Positions 1-11,613 of a stretch of DNA of 64,000 bases are shown piece by piece. Every line of letters starts with the position of its first letter. The stretch's first letter is position 1. The stretch is from positions 806,001 to 870,000 of the forward strand of contig JAWWNJ010000094.1 of NCBI GenBank assembly GCA_037176885.1. The letters are read 5' to 3'. This DNA comes from Favolaschia claudopus (taxonomy: Eukaryota > Basidiomycota > Agaricomycetes > Agaricales > Mycenaceae). Both the position numbers and the translations under genes were made by a program. The notes beneath the pieces are model-generated. The model did not search any database. It was not told the DNA's origin and saw only the letters and a program-made list of their open reading frames with translations.

Positions 1-668
1 AATGACGAAGAACAGCAGAGTGCGACCGTTTGTAGTATTCTTGCCGAATAAGCCCAGGTTTACTTCGAAGACGGTTTTGAGGAGACCCATGTTGGCGCCC
101 TGGTAAAGACCGACTTGGTGTTCCCAGAGGTTGATGATGAGGACTTCGGAGGAGGCGAGGGAGAAAAGGGCGGATTTGCGCTCAAAGTCTTGGTCTTCGC
201 CGCGCTCTCTGCCGTCTGTTCCTTCGACGTCCATAACCATTATGTCCATATCCTTGCCGCGACACATCCAAATTCCTAGATAAATTAGTTGCAACACATT
301 TCACCCCAACGAATGCAACCGACCTTTGGTGGTTTGCTGGCGCTTCGTCTCGTCCATTACATCGAAACTCGTTCCGAAGAGGCGGTTCAGCAGCGTGCCT
401 ATCGACTCTTTAGCTGCAATTTCACCGTAAAAGCGGCTCACTCACTCTTGCCCGTCGACTGTGACCCAAATACCGCAACGATATTATAACCAAAACCTGC
501 GTCGAGCAGCCCCCATTTCTCTATCTGCTCGCCGAGGTCCGGACTGCAGACCGTCAGTCGTGAGATTGAAAACTACAGAATCACCGACGTGAATTTCTTT
601 TCGTCATTGATAACTTGCAGCCGTCCTGAAACGGCCGAGTGTCCGTTAGGCAGCTTGACGCCGTCCAT
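1..668 (-). CDS. SEY1: SEY1/RHD3-family ER-fusion GTPase, 5' part (runs off left edge)
   Basis: Dynamin-like GTPase of the Sey1/RHD3/atlastin group, which fuses tubules of the endoplasmic reticulum. Four exons are visible: 668-589, 543-446, 398-324 and 275-1, with GT..AG introns of 45-48 nt. Together they encode about 176 N-terminal residues of a protein usually near 800 aa. Seen directly: a P-loop (GSQSTGKST) split by intron 2, the switch-I segment RQQTTKGIWMCR joined across intron 3, and the G3/G4 region [20 protein letters not shown] followed by [19 protein letters not shown], which is diagnostic of the family. The start is the ATG at 668-666; splicing all four exons keeps one frame. The helical bundle and C-terminal membrane hairpins lie outside the window. 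Confidence 0.95.
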
Positions 669-2633
669 TATAGGGTGGGGTATAGGGAGAGAGACGTGAG
701 CGTCGTTGACGGTAAATTAAAGGGAAAGGGCTGGATTCGTGTCGGCAAAGTCGAGGTGTGCAATAATATCGGTGACTTCCGTTTGAAGCACGACCAAACA
801 AGCTGAAGGGAAGAAATAAATTCAGAGTTCGATAAATAGTCAGTAGGTAGCTACGAAGCTAGCGAACCGTAGAGCTAGCTTAATACAAAAACAGTATTGC
901 GAGAATTATCGGTAAATTGGATGCCGTGGCGGCGAAATCTGAAGAGGCGCGAATTGACCAAGTTCATATCGAATCATTGGTTCACGTCGACAATTTCGAG
1001 ATGCAGAAAGCTTGGGAAATAGTCCAAGGCGGGATTTGTTGGGACAAGGGGCACAAGGAGCAGAAAACCATGAAGAGTCGGTAACCAATGGGGGTCGAAG
1101 TAGGCTCGTTCCAGCCACTCTTGTATGGGGACGTGACATCCGAAGATAGTGATTTAGACCAGTTTATTTAGAGAAGGAAGAAGGAGGAAGATGAAGAAGA
1201 CGAACACGAACACGGACGAGTTTGAGCTCAGTTCATTTGGTGAAGCATAGCGTTGGTTCGGGAAAACGATGGTCGTCACAGGAAGCCATTGGCGCCTACG
1301 GCCAACCCGCGACTTCCGCCGCATCGAGAAAAAAGCATGCATGGCGAGTAGCGTCAGGGCGCTGCGTGGTTTCATGCATCGCTTTCAGTAGGCATTCGGC
1401 AGAGGTTGAGGTGGGGGTGAGTTACTTGATCCATTAGTAGACCGGCGACGACCGCGTTGTGCGAGGGGTACGTGTCGCGACTGTTACGATTGCGACCTTG
1501 GTGTCGAATCCAAATTAGGTTTACAGTTTTGAAGGGCAAGTTCGGGTAAGACAGAAGAGCTTGACACAGTATGCGTATAGGAAGCAGACAAGGTAATTGA
1601 GTAGAGACAACTCGATTGGTTTCACTGTGTTGCGTGACGGGATGCAGCCCGCCAGAGTAAGAGGCTTGGGTTTTGGACCTTGGTGGTGATTTTGAGTCTT
1701 GTCACTCCGAGGAAGTTCGCGACAGGGTAACAGAATCTCGAGAGCTATAGTCTATCTGGGAAGGATGCACAGGCTACTTGCTGTCGGGGATGGAAAGGAA
1801 GGGGCAACTTGAATCTACTCCTTGGAATTCGAGTCAAGGAGTCGCTTGGGAGTCGCAGTCCAAAGAATGTATGATTATCTAAGCTATTTCACAATATTGT
1901 AACTCTGCATTTTCGATTTTTCTCCCCTCCCTTTGCAATTTGGGACTCCGGATTTTTCGGCAGTTATTTCGGTACCAATTCCCTATGGGTAGAGCTAAAA
2001 CCCTCACGATTTCATGCAAGTCCAATGTCAAGAAACATTCGCCGTTTTCTCGAGCTTTTTTGATCCGATCTGTCCTGTCAATCCATCAAAATACCTCCGT
2101 CCGCTTCTTACTGTCTTCCTTTGGGTGTATCGCTACGAAACTTGCAGGATCTATAGCCCAATGGCATACAAACAGATTCCGAAAAATCCGGAGGTCTAAA
2201 TCGAAAAGGGAGAAGAGAAAAATCGAAAATCTAGACCTGTTTGTGCAAATCCAACCCTAATGGGCACTACTTATAGTATTCTCTCTACTGTACTTTCACG
2301 TTTTCAACCACTTTGACTTGTAGCAGTTCAATCGCTCGACCAGATTGGACCGCGAATGTGAATGGTTTCTAGATGTCTTTCTGACGAGTCAACACAGTCT
2401 CCTCAAGTGGCACAGGCTGCACGGCCCTTTCGATGGCATCTCGAAAGCCCTTGAAGTTTTAAGCTTCTAGAAGTCTTCCGGTATTCGTCCCGCTGCCCGG
2501 GTTGGCTGCAAGTCATGGGTGCTCGATTCAAAATGCTGTACTTCCGACTGCTGTGTGCTTATCAGGCCTGAATAGTGACCATTTACTCCCCTCGCCGTGT
2601 CCCTTCCCGAGTTTTCTCTCTATATTCCCAGCA
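669..2633. other. Intergenic, no supported gene
   Basis: About 2 kb between the SEY1 start and the next gene. It must contain the SEY1 promoter (minus) and the promoter of the gene at 2634 (plus). Open frames here are short, lack family resemblance and show no consistent splice pattern. I see no RNA gene or transposon signature. Confidence 0.5.
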
Positions 2634-4198
2634 ATGTTGTCTGACCTTGATCCCCACTCACCACTCAACCATGAGCCTGCGGGTGAGCGATTGGACTGCG
2701 ATCGCCCAGAAGCCTCGAGCTCGAGAACCCGTCCACGTCTCACTGTGTACCGAATGCTCTCCTTTTCTTTGACTGCTGGATTTGGCGCAATCAAGGCATA
2801 TATGTCGTATGAAGCGCAGGTCATCAATCCGACTACTCTGGATTTGGTGTATACGATCGTGATAGTATCTGCGTAAGCTTTTCATGCGATGGGCTTTGCC
2901 GTGCCAATTCAATGCTTGTGCTCGTTTTTGTCAGGTTATATTGGCTGGGGTTATACGACGAAGAGTGCCCCAAAAAGCTACCGTCGTGGCTGTTTGACGT
3001 CGATGTGGTTGACTATATCAGAGAGACTGCAGATGGAATCAGAGGTGAATCCGGTTCCTTCCATTTGAGTATGTACATCTCACAAATACCGAAAGAGCGC
3101 AATCAAGGTTTAGGTCTACGCGCACTCCTGCGGAAGGTACTCGGATATGCACAGGAATCTCGAGACGTAGAACAACGCTTGCAGCTGCAAACCATCCCCC
3201 CTGTTCTCGAAGCTCGTTCACAAGTCACGGGTATGTCTTCACTTTGCGTAGTTTGATTGACGTGAAAGCTAAAACCCGATTTCTTCAAGTCACTGGCATC
3301 CAGATTAATACGCAACCCATAGCGCACATTCGATCGCGGTACATTTGCGTAGTTTGATTGACGTGAAAGCTAAAACCCGATTTCTTCAAGTCACTGGCAT
3401 CCAGATTAATACGCAACCCATAGCGCACATTCGATCGCGGTACATCCGGAGCAACTCATTTGAATGCAACTACTGCCTGCGTCAGTTCAATTCAGAAATG
3501 GCACTGGAGAATCACTGTGCAAGCAAACCGGACCATCCTTATTGTGTGGCCTGCGGAATAATGTTCGGTGATCAGCATGCATTGCAACAGGCGAGTTCCA
3601 CGCCTGAGTCATGTATTCTGAATAAACAGACTGATTTTGAGCCCAATCCGATACAGCACCTACGAGATGCGGCCGTTCACCAATCGCAGGAGGAAGACAC
3701 CAGCTATTGTCAGCTTTGTGACAGAGAATTCAAAGACGCACACGCTCTTCAGCAGGTCTGTATCACTGCCAGAATTCGAGGTTTTTCGTTCATTCATTCT
3801 CTGAATCCTCAAGCACATTGAAAATGCCGATGTGCATCTCTTCTGCAAGGAATGCCAGCGTCAGTTTGATGATAGGGAAGCCATCTGCCAGCATCTCGCT
3901 GCCAGTGGTAGTCATTACTGGTGCTTCCCCTGTTGGAAAGATTTCGGGAGCTACAAGAAGCTTGAATCGGTTTGCGTGATTTACTATCTCTGGATGACCC
4001 GGAACTGATTAGTGAATCCGATTTTCACTCTAGCATTGTGGGTCTGCGCACTCCGGCAGGGGCAAACAATACGAATGTCCTTTGTGTGACGAAGAGTTTA
4101 GAAATCCTGTAGCTATTGCGGACCATATTACACAGGGTATTGTCTTCCCATTGCACTGTTGTCCTACTCATGCAGTGCGTTTCTTAGGCTGCAATTGA
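2634..4198 (+). CDS. Membrane-anchored multi-C2H2 zinc-finger protein (hypothetical)
   Basis: Best model has five exons: 2634-2872, 2935-3230, 3391-3755, 3814-3969 and 4034-4198, giving about 406 aa in one frame. The N-terminal half has two hydrophobic stretches (around MLSFSLTAGFGAIKAYMSY and LDLVYTIVIVSALYWLGLY), probably membrane segments or a hairpin. The C-terminal half holds about six degenerate C2H2 modules of pattern CxxC-x12-H, e.g. CNYCLRQF, CQLCDREF, CKECQRQF, CFPCWKDF and CPLCDEEF, each followed by His pairs. This suggests a nucleic-acid- or protein-binding zinc-finger region. I do not recognise the combination as a named family. Exon 2 could contain a further 63-nt in-frame intron (3052-3114). 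A 101-bp duplication lies across the intron 2/exon 3 junction. Function unknown. Confidence 0.7.
3243..3444. repeat. Perfect 101-bp tandem duplication across a splice acceptor
   Basis: Copy 1 is 3243-3343 and copy 2 is 3344-3444, with no mismatch seen. Each copy carries the end of intron 2 (acceptor ending TTCTTCAAG) and the first coding bases of exon 3 of the zinc-finger gene. Splicing to the second acceptor (after 3390) keeps the frame into the first zinc finger. Splicing to the first acceptor (after 3289) reads into an in-frame TGA within copy 2. Confidence 0.95.
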
Positions 4199-4720
4199 TG
4201 CCACTTAGGCAGAGGATACTGTAAAATCTTCCATTGCTCATGCATATGAGCCGAACCTGATTTAAGGAGCCTCCATATTGTGCCACAATTTACCAATTCT
4301 CCAAGTGATTTTTCAAGCACGGCTCGGACTGATCGGATATAGTAATTGCATATTCAGTTCCAGTGCTTCAGGTGCGCGTACGAAGTAGTACATAGTGTAT
4401 ACCCCGCTGTCTTGTATCAATCTTGAACTCACCTTTTGTCGAATTTCGCTTCTTAAGCGCTAAAATCTCCGAATTTCCTTTTCCGCGCTTCAAGTTGACA
4501 CCCGCGGCCCGCCACATTTTCTGATTGGCGCCCGTCGTCCTTCCTTTTCCGTCCATGCTCGTCCTACGGTCCCGTTTTGTCGATTTTGCTCTCTGGACGC
4601 TCTGTCGACGCCTTGGACGCGCAAACCGTTGACCATGCGCACATCAGCCGTGGGAATAATCTGTAAGGCTGCCAGCAAACACAGGCCAAACACGATCTCT
4701 CTTGACCTCGTACCACCACC
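4199..4720. other. Intergenic, no supported gene
   Basis: About 520 bp between the zinc-finger gene and the next plus-strand ORF. It is pyrimidine-rich near 4430-4720, as expected for a fungal promoter/5' leader. A minus-strand open frame at 4490-4948 is antisense to the next gene and is not supported. Confidence 0.5.
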
Positions 4721-5077
4721 ATGCTCATCTTGATGATCTGCTTCTGCGCGTACCTTGCGCGTTTTGCCTTTCAACCTACCTTTCCCGACTTCCTTCTCTC
4801 CCTCGGCGGCCTTTATGCTGACTTGCTCGACACCGTCAAGGTCGCCTTGCAAACCAATCGCGTCCCCAAAACCGCGCCCATGAACGTGTTTTTCCCGACG
4901 AAAACCCTCAAACTCCACACTCCGCCCACCATCACCTCCTTTCCTCAATACACGGCTCCCCTCGCACTGTACTTCGTTGGTTTTGCCGTCACCGTCGTCG
5001 GCTTGTTTTTCGTCCTTGGTGTCGCCAGTAGGATGGGTCTTACCACAGCTAGCAAGTCCATGGTCGTCAATGCGTAG
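4721..5077 (+). CDS. Small predicted membrane protein (hypothetical)
   Basis: Single-exon ORF of 118 aa starting at an ATG in good context (CCACCATG). It has a hydrophobic N-terminus (LILMICFCAYLARFAF), which may be a signal anchor, and a clear transmembrane segment near residues 80-105 (LALYFVGFAVTVVGLFFVLG). It ends 69 bp before the kinase ATG on the same strand. It could be an independent gene or an upstream exon of the kinase joined by an unseen intron; nothing in the sequence forces the second reading. Family not recognised. Confidence 0.45.
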   Translation: MLILMICFCAYLARFAFQPTFPDFLLSLGGLYADLLDTVKVALQTNRVPKTAPMNVFFPTKTLKLHTPPTITSFPQYTAPLALYFVGFAVTVVGLFFVLGVASRMGLTTASKSMVVNA

Positions 5078-5146
5078 AAGACAGGACTATGGAGGGTCAA
5101 AGAGTTGGCTTCTGCGTTCATTCCTCCCCTTCAAATTGGCACGTCA

Positions 5147-6519
5147 ATGGATCTTCTGCGCAACATTCTTGAAGGAGTGGGAAGTCTCCGGCGGTTGTCG
5201 TTTCAAACCGTGCTCAGCGCAAGTGGATACAGCACAACAGGCACCCTGTCGACCACTATCTCGCAAGACGATTCCTCCCTCTCTACGCTCGGGACCAACA
5301 CTTCAGAAGTAGATACCTCCCTCCCGCCTGGCACCGATGCTACAGCAAGCGATCCCTCCGTCAATTCTGGCCTTGATCAGCCACTTCAATGTAGCACGCT
5401 CGACGTTTCTCTTCCGGGAACCTACTCGCTACTTGACGACTTCGCACCCTGCCGTCCCTGCCGTCCGGTCAACAGCCTGGGGTTGGCCAACGATCCCCCA
5501 CTATGGACCCTCAATAGCGTGAAACTCTTGGGTGTTGGAGGATTTGGGAGGGTGTTCGAGGTGGAAACGGCAGACAAGTCGCGACACTTTGCCGTCAAGA
5601 AAATTCGGAAAATCTGTCCTTTCACGGGGATGCAGGCATGGCACTCAGTGAAATATGAGCTCAACATTCACCAGCTCATGCCCAACCATCCGGCCTTTCC
5701 TAACGTCCATGGCTTGTTCCACGACGCAAACAATTTCTTCATCGTTATGGTGAGATTAGCTTCATTCTCAACAGTCATCAATCAATCTCATCTCGCTTCG
5801 TAGGACCTGGGGGGAGATCCGTTTGACGAAGTGGAGGTGCCCTCGAGGGCTGCTGCCATGTTCTATGGACGCCAACTCGTACGTGTGCTTTCGGTCTGAT
5901 CGCTCTGGGATGCTAGTGTTAACGTGTGTTTAGGTTGACGCAGTACATGAGCTGCATCGGCAGGGATTCGTTCATCTGGACATCAAGCCGGAGAACCTAC
6001 TCCTCAGCGCGAACGGCACGGTACAACTTATCGACTACGGTCTCGTTGACCGGCTTGGGCCTCCCACCGAGTTTAGTCAATCCCGCCAGCAGTCCCTTAT
6101 GCTTTGGCCAGAGAAGCTCGATGCTCGTCTCGCCGGCCTCTACTGCGGTACTACGGGATACATCTCACCGTCTTTATTAGAGGGTCCACGCTGCTACGGC
6201 GCCGACCTTTGGGGCATCGGCATGGTTCTGTACGAGTGGGTGACAGGAGTAAGTTGATGGCGCTTTCTCGATGCCGCTGGCTAATCTCTCTTTGAAGGAT
6301 GACCCGTCGTTCATGCTCAACGGTACGGCGTGGGTGCGCGAACACAAACATGACTTGTCCGAAGTCGATGTGGATTTCTTCCGCCGGGTATGTCTCGCTC
6401 TCTCCATCTTGCACATCCATGCAAGTATTGAGTCCGGACTTTAGATTTTTTCATGGACTCGCCCATGGCGATTCAATAGCTGGGAGGAACTCCTTGAGCA
6501 CCCCTTCTGGAACGCGTGA
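5147..6519 (+). CDS. Serine/threonine protein kinase
   Basis: Exons 5147-5749, 5804-5878, 5934-6248, 6298-6387 and 6445-6519 give about 385 aa. After a Ser/Thr-rich N-terminal extension of about 115 residues comes a complete kinase fold: glycine loop GVGGFGRVFEVE, the catalytic Lys in HFAVKKIRK, catalytic loop HLDIKPENLL, magnesium motif DYG in place of DFG (LIDYGLVDRLG), activation segment end GYISPSLLEG (APE region weakly conserved), and subdomain IX ADLWGIGMVLYEW. It ends HPFWNA-stop; a last 53-nt intron with a TAA at 6570-6572 would give the same protein. The D(I/L)KPEN type loop suggests Ser/Thr specificity. Substrate unknown; it looks like a fungus-specific kinase rather than a core cell-cycle one. 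Confidence 0.85.
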
Positions 6520-6572
6520 GTTTATTTCTCTGTTCTTTGACGTCTCGCCGCCATGTGTTTCCATTTAGGTAA

Positions 6573-7600
6573 CTGCCGAGACTCGCAATAAGCACAGTGC
6601 CATTCTATCTGCCATTCCTTCCCGCGAGCGAGTTCAAGACGAGACGCCCGTCAGATCTGTTGCTTCATATAGTTCCTGTACGTTTTCGTACCTTTATTGT
6701 CATCCATGTCCTGACCTCTCGATTGCCTGCAGATTTACCCGCTGCTTCATTTATGACATGGATCTGTTCGGTTTCGCCTACGCGTTTTCGTCGTGGTATA
6801 ACCACTGTTCGTGAGTAGTTCGACTTTCTGTTGGGAACTAGTCTCGCTCACGCCGCAGTAGCTACCCTGCTGTTCCGTCAAGCCCATATACCCATAACTC
6901 TCGAGGTCTCGCATAGTCATTGTAAGTCTCCTGGATTTTCTTCACCCTTCTGGTGCTGACTTTGTAGTAGATACCCATTTTCCTCTCTTTGCTTCATCTC
7001 CCATATACCCATGGTGTATCTGGTCTCGATTTCACCATCGTACGTCTTCGGTATCGCTCCGCCATCCTCATACTGATCTCGTATTATGTAGATACCCTTA
7101 TTTCCACTGGTGACCGGCGTAGGGATATTCGATTTTTCGGTCATGGGCATCATCGAATTTAAGGGTACGGATGGATCTTAAATTGGGGAACTTGAACTTG
7201 CACCGTGTACGCGGCATGTAGTTACAGGTTTTTCTGTTCCGTCCTGTTCTTCTACTGAAGCCGAATATATCGGGTACCCCTTCGCTCAGAAAATATTGTA
7301 CAAGTCACTTCCTTTTCGAGCCAATTACTGCAAGAATGCTTCTAATGCAAATGGATTTCGTGGTCTTTCGGTCCAATAATGAGCTGTAAGTTCGAAGAAC
7401 GCTTGCCGAATGAAGGAAAACAGCAAGAGCCCGATATTGAATATTGGCTTACGAGAAAGCACGCAGTCAATCCACCGGGTATCCCGAGGCTTCGGTGGAA
7501 CGTTCCGTTGGGCTTAACTTTTAACCCCCAGCTTCCCCGCACGCGGCTCCGTTGAAGCCCTGCCAGCCTATCTTGCGACCCGTCCTCTTCATACTCAACC
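6573..7600. other. Intergenic; degenerate short repeats, no supported gene
   Basis: About 1 kb between the kinase and AACS. Around 6880-7100 the string ATACCC recurs about every 75-90 bp (CATATACCCATAAC, TAGATACCCATTTT, CATATACCCATGG, TAGATACCCTTA), next to GTAAGT/TAG-like signals. No reading frame can be kept through it. The end holds the AACS promoter. Confidence 0.45.
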
Positions 7601-10495
7601 ATGAACTTCAAATTCGAAGACTCCAAGCCCATCTGGAGGCCCGCAAATCCCTCCTTCACCGCTGTCGAAAGATTTCGACGTTCAATCAATAGCAAGCATG
7701 GGTTACATCTCAGTGAGGACTCCGACGTGTCGTCGTGCTTTGAGCTCCTCAAGCCGATTTATTGTGTGCTCTAGAGGATTATCACGACTTGCACAAATAT
7801 TCGGTGGAATCGTATACATTCTGGCTTGATTTGTGGGAGTTTCTGGGTATAATATCTTCGGTTCCTCCGAAGAAGGTTTGTTCGACGCAGGTTCATATAC
7901 ACTATTCTTCGTTGAATCGTCTTCGGTAGGTCTTAGAGGAGGGGCACATACCGGAAGTCCCGAGATGGTTTCCCGAAGCGCGTCTCAACTACGCGGAGAA
8001 CCTTCTGTGTCGTAGAGACGAGGGTATCTGCTGCACGGCCTCAGGCGAATCCGGAGTCGTGCGGCACATCAGCTGGAGGGAATTAAACGAGATGGTTCGC
8101 CAAATGGCGCGTGCGCTGCGGCATCATGGCTTGGAGAAGGGGGACAGAGTTGCTGGTCCGTCCGTTTTTCCTCCTCAGCCTTTGCCGTTCTTGAAGAATT
8201 CTTCAAAAGCCATCATCAACAACACACCTACCGCCGTTGTGATATGTCTTGCCGTCGCAAGCATTGGCGGCATATTTTCAAGCACAGCTACGGACATGGG
8301 CACACAAGTATGTGCGTTCTCGTCCATCGGCTCTCCATCGCAAGTCCAATGAGATGGCAGGGTCTCCTCGACAGATATAGACAAATCAAGCCGAAATTCG
8401 TATTCGCGGAAACGGAGGTTCAATACGCAGGAAAGGTCATCAACCTGGTTTCCAAGGTCTCAGACGTCGTGCGCGACCTTCAGAGTCATGATCTCCAGCA
8501 CGCTATAGTGCTCCCCAGCCTGGTCAGCGGGAAAGAACTCGCTGTCCCCGGGAGGTATGTACTTAGATTGATCCACACAAAATCCCATGAATCAATTTCG
8601 ATGATCCACTCATAGCTCCTCACTGGCCAAATTCCTTTCCGTAGATGATGGTGGCGCGCTCACCTTTGAGCAATTACCTTTCGGACAGCCGCTTTACATC
8701 CTATACAGCTCGGGCACGTCCGGACCTCCCAAATGCATCGTTCATTCCGCCGGAGTGATTATTCTTTAGTGTTTCGACTGTTTGCTTTTGGCTGACATCG
8801 GCCTCTTCTTATTCAGGGCGTTCTGATGCAAGGGAAGAAAGAATGTCACCTCAACATTGGAATGGGTCCCGGTGATACATACTTCCAATACACCACTGTA
8901 ACGCTCTTTCCCCCGAGCCTCTGCATGTTGAAAGTCTAAAGACACTAATCAACAGACGGGTTGGATGATGTGGACATTCGTGATGGCAGTCCTAGGCAAC
9001 GGATCCCGCACCATCGTCTACGACGGCTCACCATTCTACCCCGACGTGCGGACGTACCTGAAATTCGTCAGCGACCAGAAGTGCGTCTCATACTCACCTC
9101 TAGCTCTCGGGCATCTTTATCACTCGATACATACAGTATCTCCGGCCTCGGCACAAGCCCACGCTTCCTTGCCGAAATCCAGGGGCAAGGGATTAATCCA
9201 CGTACGTGAACCCAGCTAATATGCTCTCGTCACCAATATACATACGTGCTCACCTTTCGCAGGCGAGATCGCTTCATTTGAAGCACTCAAGACTCTCATG
9301 GTAACAGGTATGTACGATAAAGCAGAATCATCAACGCGCAATGGCTCAGCATCATCCCAGGCGCCGTTCTGACCAGCCCTCTTTTCAAATGGGCTCAAAG
9401 TGCGTTCGGTGAACGGGTACATGTCATCTCGACGTCAGGTGGAACGGATATTTGCACTGGATGTGAGCTTTGTCATTCGATATCCTTGGTTCGAGGCTGA
9501 ATGTGCTGTGAAGTTGTGGCTGGATGCCCAAGTCTTCCTGTCTACCCAGGAGGTCAGTCTTATTCTCGAGCCACGCGCCTGTACTGAATTGCGCTTGCCG
9601 TCGAATAGAAATCCAAGTCAAGTCTCTGGGCATGAAAGTCGAGGTATTCGATGCCGAAGGAAACAACATCGAACACACCGGCGTTGCTGGAGAGCTTGTG
9701 TGTTCAATAACGCCTCCAAAAGCTGGGCGCACTTACCGTGGTGCTGTATAGGTTTGCACACGTCCGCATATATCTCTTCCCGTCAAGTTCTGGGGAGATG
9801 AATCCGGCGCCAAGTTCCGCGACACGTATTACAGCACGTATCCCGGTACTTCTTATTCCTTTCCACGTCATGTTCTTGGCTAAAAAAACGAAGGGGTCTG
9901 GCGCCAGGGCGACTTCATCGTCGTCAATCCCAAAACAAAGGGTATATTGGTACTCGGTCGCAGGTGTGTAAATCTCCGCCTTACAGTCTACCTCAGTACC
10001 AATTCTGGAATCACAGCGACGGCGTCCTCAACCCCTCCGGCGTCCGCTTTGGCTCAGGTGAAATCTACAATGTCCTGGAACAATTCACCAAAGAAGTCGA
10101 CGACTACCTCTGCGTCGGCCAACGCCGACCGCAAGACAAAGACGAGCGGGTCCTCCTATTCCTCAAGATGCGCGACGGGAAGAAACTCGAGAATCGCCTC
10201 ACAGAACAGATCAAAGCAGCTATCCGAAAGGCGTTGAGTGCACGACATGTTCCGTCGTTCATATTCCAGGTTGAGGATATCCCGGTGAGCATTGGGCGGT
10301 TTTTTCATTGAAAGGGAGACCGTTTGCTGATTGGTATTGTAGTACACCGTCAATGGCAAACGAATTGAGATTGCGGTGAAGCAAATCGTTTCGGGGTCGA
10401 ATTTGAAGCCTTCAGGGACAGTGGCGAATCCAGAGTCGCTTCAACTATACTACAAGTATCGGGATCTCAAGACGACGGCAAAACCCAAGCTCTGA
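7601..10495 (+). CDS. Acetoacetyl-CoA synthetase (acetoacetate-CoA ligase)
   Basis: Cytosolic adenylate-forming enzyme (EC 6.2.1.16) that activates acetoacetate with ATP and CoA, feeding ketone-body carbon into sterol and lipid synthesis. My model has 17 exons and 16 introns of 45-65 nt, beginning 7601-7712, 7775-7875, 7930-8155, 8210-8307, 8361-8554. Every junction is fixed by family sequence and gives about 670 aa, the normal length. Seen: N-terminal [53 protein letters not shown], the AMP-binding core [43 protein letters not shown], the hinge region [12 protein letters not shown] with [20 protein letters not shown], and C-terminal [15 protein letters not shown], where the Lys of NGKR is the expected catalytic lysine. 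No frame break, so it looks functional. Confidence 0.95.
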
Positions 10496-10647
10496 TTGCA
10501 TTGGGAGTCGATGAGCCGCGAGCCGCGCGTATTAGATCATTTCCATTTAGACGCCAATCTGTAACTCATCTGAGCGCCGGAATCACAGCCGAAAATACAA
10601 AGCCCAATTAAAAAAGCAATGCCATAGCGAGAGTGGTATACATTCAT

Positions 10648-11613
10648 TCAAGTTGTCTTCGTAATGGTCAGCAAAGTCACAATGCCGTCGATCGCGATTC
10701 CTTGACAATGAGGTTAGCCACGATTGCGAGTAAGATTCAACAACAATCGCCCCTCACCATGATTGACACCGACTGAGCCTGCGGAAGCAAGGCCGGTAAG
10801 GTTCGTCGCAACAGTGACATACGTGTCGAGGTGGAACGTCTTGATGTTGAAGTGGGACTTGGTTCCGACGGCGCCAGCTACAAGGAGGTCGCGACCAATG
10901 TTGTAGCCATTGGGTGCAATGGTGTGATGTTCGCTGAGGTCTTCCTCCTGGGAAACACTATAAATGTTACAGTTGGTCATGGAGTGAAATCCTGAGCATA
11001 GAAAGCAACTCACGCAAGGAAGATGGCGCCCGTCGTGGATTGAGGGAACACACGGAAGTGGTTTCCACCCTCGAGACTCTCCAAACATGTCCCTGTTGAG
11101 GCCGGGTCTAACTATTCCCGTGTTCGAGAGATTGATAGAGTGTACTTACCAATAGTACCACCGATGCCGAAATTCTCCCTAAGAACCTCAGTCTCGTTAA
11201 CATCCCCTCGTCCATCTCCAAGATTGGCGGTTTGAGGATCCCCTTGGTGCTGCCCGAGGCATTCTTTATCGCTGGTAATGGAGAGACGCGTTAGCATGCG
11301 GGAGCAACAAAAGATAACAGAACGCGAACAATCCAATCGCATGCGCATATCTCAGCAGCCCGTCCAGAGTAAGTACATCAGGCGTACTTTTGGCCGAGAT
11401 GACGACGTTCAGAGGTTCCCCAAGTCCGTTAGATTTGTCGAGCCACGATCCACCGTTGTCGGTAGGGTTGATGAAGTCCACCGTGGCAGCGGCGACAAGT
11501 CCTTCAACAGCGACGTCTTCAACGGCGGCGAGATCTTCAACCGCCACCGGAGTCGCAGAGAGCAAACTCGGCAACCCAAGAGCCAATACCGCAAAGAGAG
11601 TGGAAGCGAGCAT
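10648..11613 (-). CDS. Small secreted protein, paralog 1
   Basis: Five exons (11613-11330, 11271-11150, 11092-11014, 10957-10758, 10700-10648), about 245 aa. An N-terminal signal peptide is clear (MLASTLFAVLALGLPSLLSA), followed by an Ala/Val/Glu-rich spacer absent from its paralog. The mature part shares the order DFINPT.NGGS.LDKS.GLGEPLNV, ISAKS.P.VLTLDG, DKECLG, GDPQTANLGDGRGDVNE, GTCLES..GGNHFRVFPQ, HHTIAPNGYNIGRD and VNHG with the gene at 22463-23478. Function unknown; this family is common in Agaricomycetes as secreted proteins of unknown role. Intron 1 starts GTTCGC rather than GTGAGT as in the paralog, a weak donor. It lacks two introns that the paralog has. Confidence 0.85.

Noticed and set aside
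1940..2260. 106-aa plus-strand ORF
   Set aside because: No domain, no conserved-looking residues and no splice partner.
4490..4948. 152-aa minus-strand open frame (RKGGDGGRSVEF..)
   Set aside because: It is antisense to the better supported membrane-protein ORF at 4721-5077 and its leader, and has no family resemblance.
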